13,382 bases of DNA, taken from NCBI GenBank assembly GCA_030151225.1, contig JASLEG010000390.1, forward strand, positions 1 through 13,382. Direction: 5' to 3'. The position numbers and the translations under genes are program-made. The notes beneath the pieces are model-generated. The model was not told the DNA's origin, made no database searches, and was given only the letters and a program-made list of their open reading frames with translations. Source of the DNA: Burkholderia sp. GTDB taxonomy: Bacteria; Pseudomonadota; Gammaproteobacteria; Burkholderiales; Burkholderiaceae. This document shows positions 1 through 5,863 of this stretch, piece after piece. The first letter of the stretch is position 1. Every line of letters starts with the position of its first letter.

Positions 1-1741
1 ATTGCGAGCCGTCATCGTTACTGTAAACGAGAACGTGAGGCACGATATTGTTGAAGGCCGGAATATCGTAAAGAAACCCGTTGACCTTCAGCCGGAAACT
101 TGTCGCCTGCTTTCCGACTGCCATTATTTGGAACGGAACCAATGTGGTCAATTTCTGTATGACGCCTGTGTCGCCCAAAGCTGTCAATGGCAGAATTATT
201 TGCGAGCCATCGTTGGCGACAATGAGCAGCTTTGCGGTGCTCGTTGGGTCATCGTTGTTAGCCTGTGAGGTAATCTGCATATTGTACCAGCCTGGAATGT
301 CCTCAATGTCAACTGACAGCTTTGAACTGTCGAAGGCCTCGATGTCAATTCTCGTTGAAACGTTGTTCACTACATACTGGTAGTTGTAGACGTCGCGGTT
401 ATTCCACAAATCCCAAACCGTAATTTTCAGGTTGTATGTGCCGTTCATGTTGGTGACGAATATCACCTCGTCATGACCGATATTGTTGCTGTCTGGGTTG
501 TCAAATATGAAATTGTTCAGCGGCTTCAGATACACCATTGGGTTTGCAGCGTTCACGAGTTCATAGGTCCAATAGTAGCCAACTGGCCCAGAGATGTTTA
601 GGTGCAATAACGAGGAGAAAACTGTTTCAAGCAATGTTAGGTCCAGGTCAGGTGTGATTGCTTCGTCGTCAAAAATCTCGCGCGGGACCGTGTAGAGCTC
701 ATCGGACAAGTCCGGCGAAATCCCGTATACCCGCCCCGATGTTTTGTCGACGTTTGTCTGTCTCTGGATATTGTTGTAGACAACCCATGTCTTTGGCCCG
801 GCAAGGTTGCTTGCATACCAAACGTTAATGGCGGTTTGCTTCCTCCAGCCGTAAACCTCGTTATAGTGCGTCATGTGCTTGACACCCGTAATCGAAAGGT
901 ATGACGGGTCGTTCACAGAGTTGACAATGCCGAAAAACTTGATTTCCTGCTCTGGAAGGGTAAAGTAAACGTTGGCGAGCGAAAGGGCGTAGAAAAGCTT
1001 CTTGAAAAAATCAGTAAGGTCCTGCACCGTTATATTGCGCAAAGGCATATTTTCAGGCGTAAACGGATTGTCATCTGGCGTTGTCCAGTTGTCAAACAGC
1101 AGGTAGTAGTACCCGGACTTAACGTCTGTCAAAGTGTTTGGCGTCAAGGTCAGTGTACCGTCAGGTTTCCGCCATTCATCGTAGACGAATATGCTTTCAG
1201 GGTCAAAGCCGATAAAGTCCAAAAACTTAACGATGCCGCTCTTTTTGCCACGGTTGCGCAGGATGGTTTTGTAGTCCAAAAGCAGTCGCTTAATCAGGTC
1301 CGCCATGTCAGAGCCAATGTATGCGGGTTCCAATTCGGCGAAAGTCGGCAGGTTGTAGTTCTGTAGCAGGTCGGCGTACTGTTCCTGGTAAGCCTCAAGA
1401 ACGTTGTCCGGCCTGAAGCGTATGTTGTAGACCTGTGTTATCCCGTCGATGCCCGTAACGTTTATGGTGCAGTCGGAGTACAGTATCAGCGTGTAAGCGA
1501 AATTCAGCAGCCCACTGTGTGACTTGGAGTTAACTATGTCAAAAATTCCGTTTACGTCAGTTCCGGTCGCAACGTCCTTTTTCAGCACGGAATATATGGT
1601 GTTTTGGGTCGCTGACGTTTCAGAGATTGATATGTCGAACTTCTGAATTGCCCGAAAGAAAAAACTGTTTGACTTCGCTATTGCGTTAAGCTGAACGGGG
1701 TTGCCGTCTGCGTCAAGGAGTGATACTGGGAACCTGTCCAT
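1..1741 (-). CDS. gpI-like baseplate/tail protein, large, C-terminus cut by window edge
   Basis: An open frame reads leftward without a stop from an ATG at 1741 to the window edge, giving 580 codons of a partial protein. Residues about 110-185 are helical and contain LLLDYKTILRNRGKKSGI followed by FLDFIGF. This arrangement is typical of phage tail protein I (P2 gpI-like) baseplate proteins, where an RNRGTKxGI-like stretch precedes a short helix. Family knowledge places gpI at the baseplate periphery, linking wedge to fibres. P2 gpI is only about 180 residues. Here at least 400 more follow, mostly beta-rich, including a PKD/Ig-like stretch near residues 405-460 (NGTYNLKITVWD). The start lies 5 nt after the upstream gene's stop and no clear Shine-Dalgarno is visible, which suggests translational coupling. 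The gpI assignment is inferred from the motif and from neighbours. The extended C-terminal part is unassigned. Confidence 0.72.
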   Translation of the reverse strand, partial: MDRFPVSLLDADGNPVQLNAIAKSNSFFFRAIQKFDISISETSATQNTIYSVLKKDVATGTDVNGIFDIVNSKSHSGLLNFAYTLILYSDCTINVTGIDGITQVYNIRFRPDNVLEAYQEQYADLLQNYNLPTFAELEPAYIGSDMADLIKRLLLDYKTILRNRGKKSGIVKFLDFIGFDPESIFVYDEWRKPDGTLTLTPNTLTDVKSGYYYLLFDNWTTPDDNPFTPENMPLRNITVQDLTDFFKKLFYALSLANVYFTLPEQEIKFFGIVNSVNDPSYLSITGVKHMTHYNEVYGWRKQTAINVWYASNLAGPKTWVVYNNIQRQTNVDKTSGRVYGISPDLSDELYTVPREIFDDEAITPDLDLTLLETVFSSLLHLNISGPVGYYWTYELVNAANPMVYLKPLNNFIFDNPDSNNIGHDEVIFVTNMNGTYNLKITVWDLWNNRDVYNYQYVVNNVSTRIDIEAFDSSKLSVDIEDIPGWYNMQITSQANNDDPTSTAKLLIVANDGSQIILPLTALGDTGVIQKLTTLVPFQIMAVGKQATSFRLKVNGFLYDIPAFNNIVPHVLVYSNDDGSQ

Positions 1742-1746
1742 GCTAA

Positions 1747-2463
1747 TTATTCGATGAAAGTGATTTTACTTTGAATTGTCTTGGTGTAGTTCATGTCGCT
1801 TTGTTCCTGGGGTGGAAGCGGCGCCTCTGCGGGTGGTATCGCCGCTGTCAAAGCTATGCGTATGGGTGCCAGGAAGCCCGATGTTGATGCTGTTTTGATT
1901 ACATTGAAAAGCTGAAAGACCGTTTTGCGCAAGGTCGAGATTTCATTCAAAGCATTTTGATGTGCAGTTACACCATCATCACCAAGAATTGTTGCCTGCC
2001 CATTTTTTGGTGTTTTGCCAATGTCAACCCTACCATCAGTTATCAAAACCTGGGTTTCGTTGAGAATGTTCTGCACTTGGGTGTCCTGAATGTTCACCTT
2101 GCCTTTGCCGTTTATGAAGTTTATGCCCAGGCTTGGCGTATACGACAACTCGACATTTTTGTCGTCAATGGTCCTTTTGAAGATTTCGAGGTAGTTCACG
2201 TAATCGTCATCGGAAAGTGTGGAAGCCACTGGGTCAACCTTGTAGTTGTAGAACGCGGTGGTAAAGTTTCCGTTGAAAATCAATACAGGAACGCAATCAT
2301 CCTTAACGGGAAGAAACTTAACCCCAAAGAAAGGATAATACCATGGCAAATTTTCCACCGGTATCTGTTCTGTATATCCGGCAATAGTCACCTTTATGCG
2401 GTACAACTTTTGGTCATCCGCAACCTCGACAACTTTGCCAAAAAATATTGAAACGTTCTGCAT
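1747..2463 (-). CDS. Baseplate spike / assembly protein V-like (gp5 OB-fold) protein
   Basis: This 238-residue protein begins FFGKVVEVADDQKLYRIKV and continues with VENLPWYYP and a run of small strands to about residue 75. That matches the OB-fold domain of T4 gp5, gpV and VgrG-type hub proteins, in which a conserved DLPWAxP-like segment sits between strands. Residues about 110-160 have short glycine-spaced strands (INGKGKVNIQDT, ITDGRVDIGK, QATILGDDGV), as in the start of the gp5/gpV beta-prism. They are followed by a helix (ALNEISTLRKTVFQLF). No lysozyme domain and no long needle repeats are present, so the membrane-piercing tip is either short or encoded elsewhere. The ATG is preceded at 10 nt by AAGGAAGGG, a good ribosome binding site, and starts 3 nt after the upstream stop. 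Expected role: central spike at the baseplate hub. Confidence 0.75.
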   Translation of the reverse strand: MQNVSIFFGKVVEVADDQKLYRIKVTIAGYTEQIPVENLPWYYPFFGVKFLPVKDDCVPVLIFNGNFTTAFYNYKVDPVASTLSDDDYVNYLEIFKRTIDDKNVELSYTPSLGINFINGKGKVNIQDTQVQNILNETQVLITDGRVDIGKTPKNGQATILGDDGVTAHQNALNEISTLRKTVFQLFNVIKTASTSGFLAPIRIALTAAIPPAEAPLPPQEQSDMNYTKTIQSKITFIE

Positions 2464-2466
2464 TCG

Positions 2467-3906
2467 CTAAAAGCCCTTCCTTTGTGTTATAACGTATTCC
2501 CCCAGTGTCGCACCTTTTATAGCCTGACTTGCAGCCTGCTGGACCTTGTACTCTGCGAAAGATACCGCTTTCCCAATAAGACCACTCTGCTGGGCGACGA
2601 TATATTCGCCATATAGAGAGCCTTTAAGTATCGCGCCATTTGAAGCCGCAACGTAAGGGACCCCAGCTGGGGCGTCTGGTATAACTTGTTTTGGAAACAA
2701 ACCAACCTGCTGCGAGGTTGGGCCAAACACCGAATTTACCAAACTGTTGAAGTTGTTCATTATCAGGTTTTCAACTCTTGCGAGCGGGTTCACGACAAGT
2801 ACCGTCTGTGCGTAGTTGAGGCCGTCTGCAAACAAATTGTTGAGCATGTTGGCGGCGCTCTGCTCATTGAGATTATTTATCAGGTTGCCCAAAAACTGAT
2901 TATTGCTCGTCAGCACATTTTTAATGATTGCCTCGCTTTGCTTAAATTTGTCAATGGCCTGGTTCTTAAAGCTGTTCGCCATTTGAGATATGAAACTTTG
3001 CTGAATTGCCTGCGTTTTGGCGCCGAGTGAAGCCGCCTTGTTCTGTGCGGCCATCATTGCCAAAATTCCAGTAAAGTCAATGTTACCCATGATGTTATTG
3101 AAGCGCCCTGAGTATGAACCAAAACGGAATTGCAGGACCAGGTTTTGCATAAGCATGGTCCCCGAATTTTCATTGCTGAAAGTTGACGAAAATTGGCTTG
3201 AGGACTCCTCGGTCACTATGGAGGCATCCTGGATTTTGTACAATACGTGGTTGAATTGCTTAGCCGTCCCGTCCAAGCTGAACTGCGCGTCGGAAAGTTT
3301 CCTAAGCGTCGGGAACACAACTTGCTCGATTTGGTCAAGCGGTATATTGTCCGTGTTTACGTTGCCGTCGGGGTTATCGTAAACGGACATGTTGTAGTAG
3401 CCGTTGTTGTAGACTATGACGGAAAAGTCGAACCTGCGCAAATTTGCCGGCAGTACCTCAACCACCCTAATGTCGTCGTGCCAAATGTGTCTGTATGTCG
3501 CAAGAAGCGAAGTGAAGAGCATGTCGGCAGTTTCGCGTATTTGGAATGTGATTTTTTCCGACTCGACGAAAGCGTCCTGCGGCTTGGCGTTTTCAATGAT
3601 GTTGAGACCGTCCACCTGCTGTATCAGGAAATCGTAGTCAGACCAGAAGTTTTTCCACACCGCAATCCACTGCTTCAGCATGGTGTACCTGGTGTCGTCG
3701 CCTATCCGCTTCAGGTAGGCGAGTGCGCTGTCCGTGTTTGACTCATCCGCCAAAAGCCCGTAAGGCTTTGTGTAGTCGAAAACTACCTTAAAGCAGACGA
3801 AGAGTGGGTCGTGGTACGACGGAAGCGTAAGGGCGCGAAGCTCGCCGGTCACGTACTCTTGGTACCTGCCGAGTTGCGTATACCCGGCTGATGGTGTTGC
3901 TGACAT
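2467..3906 (-). CDS. Probable baseplate hub / tail-tube-like structural protein
   Basis: The start is taken as the ATG at 3906 (479 aa), because AAAGGAG lies 8 nt upstream. The longer frame back to a TTG at 3930 would translate this ribosome binding site. Residues about 88-170 (from NFWSDYDFLIQQVDG through EKITFQIRETADM to LPANLRRFDFSVIVYN) have the strand pattern and the LPxNLRRFD-type segment that I associate with tail-tube-fold proteins, including tube-initiator or hub proteins such as T4 gp48/gp54. A long helical, Gln/Asn/Ala-rich region covers about 285-400. The tail (425-479) contains three short related segments, LYGEYIVAQQ, FAEYKVQQ and LGEYVITQR. It is the first gene of the leftward operon and directly precedes the spike gene, which fits a hub role. 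The tube-fold assignment is an inference. A profile or structure comparison could change it. Confidence 0.5.
   Translation of the reverse strand: MSATPSAGYTQLGRYQEYVTGELRALTLPSYHDPLFVCFKVVFDYTKPYGLLADESNTDSALAYLKRIGDDTRYTMLKQWIAVWKNFWSDYDFLIQQVDGLNIIENAKPQDAFVESEKITFQIRETADMLFTSLLATYRHIWHDDIRVVEVLPANLRRFDFSVIVYNNGYYNMSVYDNPDGNVNTDNIPLDQIEQVVFPTLRKLSDAQFSLDGTAKQFNHVLYKIQDASIVTEESSSQFSSTFSNENSGTMLMQNLVLQFRFGSYSGRFNNIMGNIDFTGILAMMAAQNKAASLGAKTQAIQQSFISQMANSFKNQAIDKFKQSEAIIKNVLTSNNQFLGNLINNLNEQSAANMLNNLFADGLNYAQTVLVVNPLARVENLIMNNFNSLVNSVFGPTSQQVGLFPKQVIPDAPAGVPYVAASNGAILKGSLYGEYIVAQQSGLIGKAVSFAEYKVQQAASQAIKGATLGEYVITQRKGF
2470..2634 (-). repeat. Three short GEY/AEY repeat segments at the C-terminus of the hub-like protein
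   Basis: The last 55 residues of the leftward 479-aa protein contain LYGEYIVAQQ, FAEYKVQQ and LGEYVITQR. They are spaced roughly 20-25 residues apart and separated by Gly/Ala-rich linkers. The repeats are degenerate at protein level only. They might be a binding tail for a partner baseplate protein, but nothing in the sequence shows which one. Confidence 0.45.
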
Positions 3907-3913
3907 GATTTTT

Positions 3914-3921
3914 CTCCTTTT
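3914..3921 (-). promoter_or_regulatory. Ribosome binding site deciding the start of the leftward hub-like gene
   Basis: On the minus strand AAAGGAG lies 8 nt before the ATG at 3906, a near-optimal Shine-Dalgarno arrangement. It argues for that ATG over the in-frame TTG at 3930, which would be translated through this site. Confidence 0.7.
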
Positions 3922-3955
3922 TATTCCCAATAAAATTTGGTGCTGTTATTCTTTG

Positions 3956-3963
3956 ATATATAT
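3956..3963 (-). promoter_or_regulatory. Candidate promoter element for the leftward operon (TATATAT)
   Basis: The minus strand reads GGATATATATCAAAG about 50 nt upstream of the ATG at 3906. A similar element, AGTATATATGC, sits on the other side of the intergenic region facing the rightward operon. The pairing and distances suggest -10 or late-promoter-like elements, comparable in idea to the TATAAATA box of T4 late promoters. The motif is short and no -35 element is evident, so the assignment is weak. Confidence 0.25.
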
Positions 3964-4069
3964 CCGGCGTGTATTTTGTGAAAATTTCCGCCCCCTCGGG
4001 TTTAGCTTTGGGGAAAATTTTTCAAACCTTGCTTTTTCGCGTGGCAAAATTTCGTCCGCGCCTCTCCAG

Positions 4070-4076
4070 TATATAT
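4070..4076 (+). promoter_or_regulatory. Candidate promoter element for the rightward operon (TATATAT)
   Basis: CCAGTATATATGCTT lies about 68 nt upstream of the ATG at 4145 and would leave a leader of roughly 60 nt that contains the hairpin at 4099-4117. It resembles the element facing the leftward operon. No -35 hexamer at the usual spacing is clear. Similar TATATA strings also occur inside genes (for example near 5745 and 10120), which lowers specificity. Confidence 0.25.
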
Positions 4077-4098
4077 GCTTGGTGTACGCCGACCTTTT

Positions 4099-4117
4099 TC
4101 CGTTGGTTCAGAACGGA
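4099..4117 (+). promoter_or_regulatory. Small hairpin in the leader of the rightward operon
   Basis: TCCGTT and AACGGA form a perfect 6-bp stem around a 7-nt loop, ending 27 nt before the ATG at 4145. It is not followed by a U-run, so it does not look like an intrinsic terminator. It could stabilise the 5' end of the message or be chance. Confidence 0.3.
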
Positions 4118-4144
4118 TACAATTAAAAACGAGAAAAGACAAGA

Positions 4145-5089
4145 ATGAATTTACCTCAGATAGGCCCGCTATTGACGGACTCCAGTACCTACATAAGCTT
4201 CAGCACAGCGCTGCTGGATTTGGACAAGGCCTACCAGTACGGTACCGGCTACTACTTTTCCAAGATGGTTGCCATCAACCTGCCGCAGTACGCAATGCCT
4301 AACTTCTTTCTGGATTTGTCTGGGATGGGGGTCATATCGAACAGTCCAAATACCATAATGCCCAAGGGCATCCAGTATTACATGGAGAACATCATAAGGC
4401 AGTCGGTGGGCTCCGACAGGGTTGCCGAGCTCGCTTTCTGGAAATTCCTGAACAGGTGCGGTATGTCATACGCGGACATCCACAATTGCGTGACTTTCAG
4501 CAATAAGGTGGCAACGTCAAACTTCATAACTATCCAAAACAACGGGGGTTGGGGTGAGATTGTGGGCGTTATTCCCAACCAATGCGCCCTTTTGACGACT
4601 GCTTGGAAACCAGAGACCGGCGTTCCAGACGTTGTTACTTCGGACCCCCAAAACGACCAGGATGGGCTTTTCGACACAGGCAACAAGGAGTTCACCTTCA
4701 CCGACCCTTTGGCGAAGCAGGTGCTTGATTTTGATAACTTCGTTTTCGATACTGGTGTCACCGATGAGAGCTTCGACTTTAACGCTCTGCTGTTTTTCTA
4801 CCAGGACTCTGATGGGGTTGACAAGCTCCACGGCATCCAGTTCATAGCCCCATACGAAAATAAGGTAACCTACTGGGATTTGCCGGTTAACACCCAGTTC
4901 TCAAACAAGGCCACCTCGGTTGGTTTCCAGTTCAAGCTGAACGTGAAGACCTGCAACAATACCGCGAGCCTTGTCCTTGTCCAGGACTACAACGCAGACG
5001 GAAGCCACTGGAATACATACTTCGAGAGCCTCTCGAACTTCAACTCTTTCCTTGAATTGCAGATGAAGGGCACGACACCCATAGGATAG
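4145..5089 (+). CDS. Unrecognised phage structural protein, first gene of the baseplate/fibre operon
   Basis: This 314-residue acidic protein has no signal peptide or membrane segment. I cannot assign it to a named family. The N-terminal half is mixed helical (ELAFWKFLNRCGMSYADI, near residues 95-112). The C-terminal half is beta-rich, with a phrase DGVDKLHGIQF (about 229-239) followed by VGFQFKLNVKT (about 259-269). The general shape, strands with a KxNVK-like edge near the end, resembles virion proteins of large myoviruses, and a gp8-like wedge role is one possibility, but this is a guess. The start is preceded only by a weak purine stretch (GAGAAAAG). As first gene upstream of gp25-like and gp6-like genes it is most likely a baseplate component. 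It is followed after 2 nt by the next start. Confidence 0.6.
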   Translation: MNLPQIGPLLTDSSTYISFSTALLDLDKAYQYGTGYYFSKMVAINLPQYAMPNFFLDLSGMGVISNSPNTIMPKGIQYYMENIIRQSVGSDRVAELAFWKFLNRCGMSYADIHNCVTFSNKVATSNFITIQNNGGWGEIVGVIPNQCALLTTAWKPETGVPDVVTSDPQNDQDGLFDTGNKEFTFTDPLAKQVLDFDNFVFDTGVTDESFDFNALLFFYQDSDGVDKLHGIQFIAPYENKVTYWDLPVNTQFSNKATSVGFQFKLNVKTCNNTASLVLVQDYNADGSHWNTYFESLSNFNSFLELQMKGTTPIG

Positions 5090-5091
5090 GC

Positions 5092-5451
5092 ATGAAAGCA
5101 CTTCGCAAAACATTCGAAAATTCCGACATGGTAAAGTTTTCGTTCTATTGCCCCGCCTGCAAGAAGAACCATTCGGTGCCTATAGTTGACCCCTCGGACC
5201 CGAGGTCATGCTGGGAATTTAACAACAATTGGGACAGGCCTTCGCTATCGCCCTCAATCAAGGTTATTGGTGGCGAAAACAAGCCGGGCCACATCTGTCA
5301 CCTTTTCGTGGTGGACGGGTTCATATCGTATTGCGGCGACAGCACGCACGGGTTCGCAGGCAAGAACGTTCCATTGCCCGATTTCGACGAGGAGGTGCTT
5401 TTCTCTGATGAATACCTAAAGATAATTGAGGGCCTGAGGAATGAGCGCTGA
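5092..5451 (+). CDS. Small DUF6527-like putative zinc-binding protein
   Basis: This 119-residue protein has FYCPACKKNH near the N-terminus (Cys20, Cys23, His27), a Trp at 41 (CWEFNNNW), RPSLSPSI at about 49-56, a Cys-His pair at 69-70 (HICHLFVVDGFISYCGD), Cys81, His86, and GKNVPLP. This order (CPxC...H, then W, then a PSLSPS stretch, CHxFxxDG, C.D..H, GxxVPLP) is the signature I know from the phage-borne family DUF6527, sometimes mis-annotated as ammonia monooxygenase. The paired Cys/His residues suggest a bound metal, probably zinc. Its biochemical role is unknown. The gene is wedged between two structural genes, starts 2 nt after the previous stop (AGGA 5 nt upstream) and overlaps the next gene by 11 nt, so it is co-translated with baseplate genes. 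Confidence 0.72.
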   Translation: MKALRKTFENSDMVKFSFYCPACKKNHSVPIVDPSDPRSCWEFNNNWDRPSLSPSIKVIGGENKPGHICHLFVVDGFISYCGDSTHGFAGKNVPLPDFDEEVLFSDEYLKIIEGLRNER

Positions 5452-5827
5452 GAGCGGTTACCTTGATTTGAACCTTGCTGGTACTGGAATATCGGATAAC
5501 GTTATCACCAACCAGCTTCAGCTGTTTTTCCAGGAGGTGCAGATAGCGATTTCCGTTGGACCTCAAGGCACCTGGGGTGCCCGTGACAGTATCTCGATTA
5601 GCAAGTACATTTTCAATCAATACGTTACGGTGAACAACATTCAGAACGAAATTAGCTCATTCATCTCCGCTTACTGCTCCATGGCGAATTACTTCCCCTG
5701 GACCCTTACCGCGGAAATTTTGAATGTTGACGGAAATGACCTGATATATATACAGTTGAGCGTCACGCCGGGTGGCTACGACAAGTCATTCATTCAGAAG
5801 TACCTGCTGGGCGCGGGCAATAATTAA
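5441..5827 (+). CDS. gp25-like baseplate wedge protein (tentative)
   Basis: This 128-residue protein has the size and layout of the gp25/gpW-type baseplate proteins: an N-terminal strand/loop, a helix (NQLQLFFQEVQIAI, about 24-37), a PQGTWGARDSISI segment where gp25 proteins have their glycine/arginine stretch, a helix (NIQNEISSFISAYC, about 66-79) and a closing strand (LIYIQLSV). In contractile tails gp25 joins the wedge to the sheath. It sits immediately before the gp6/gpJ-like gene, which is the usual gene order (gp25 then gpJ/gp6) in many myophages. The EPR motif of typical gp25 is not evident, so this is context-led. The ATG overlaps the preceding gene by 11 nt, with GAGGG 8 nt upstream as ribosome binding site. 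Confidence 0.58.
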   Translation: MSAESGYLDLNLAGTGISDNVITNQLQLFFQEVQIAISVGPQGTWGARDSISISKYIFNQYVTVNNIQNEISSFISAYCSMANYFPWTLTAEILNVDGNDLIYIQLSVTPGGYDKSFIQKYLLGAGNN

Positions 5828-5863
5828 CAGGGCATGTGCGATATAATCGTAATTAAGAAATAA

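Larger units (their letters stand above)
3907..4144. promoter_or_regulatory. Divergent intergenic control region between the two tail operons
   Basis: These 238 bases separate the leftward start at 3906 and the rightward start at 4145, and I see no gene in them. The region is AT-rich and contains four AAAATTT tracts (starting at 3932, 3981, 4014 and 4046), two TATATAT elements (about 3956-3963 and 4070-4076), an imperfect inverted repeat (3980-4022) and a small hairpin (4099-4117). Both operons must be transcribed from here or from further upstream, so a pair of back-to-back promoters is expected. No clean sigma70 -35/-10 pair is seen on either strand. Confidence 0.6.

Noticed and set aside
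2..383. Two short plus-strand frames at the left edge
   Set aside because: They lie opposite the uninterrupted gpI-like frame running off the window and have no motif.
1957..2451. 164-codon plus-strand frame opposite the spike gene
   Set aside because: Shadow of the gp5/gpV-like gene on the other strand. It has no recognisable domain.
3247..3741. 164-codon plus-strand frame opposite the hub-like gene
   Set aside because: Shadow of the leftward 479-aa gene, with Val/Arg-rich sequence typical of antisense reading.
4099..4117. Intrinsic terminator at the hairpin before 4145
   Set aside because: The stem is only 6 bp and is not followed by a U-run, and a gene starts right after it.
5842..5847. 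TATAAT upstream of the gp6-like gene as an internal promoter
   Set aside because: No -35 hexamer at the right spacing and only 36 nt of intergenic space. The gene is probably served by the operon transcript.
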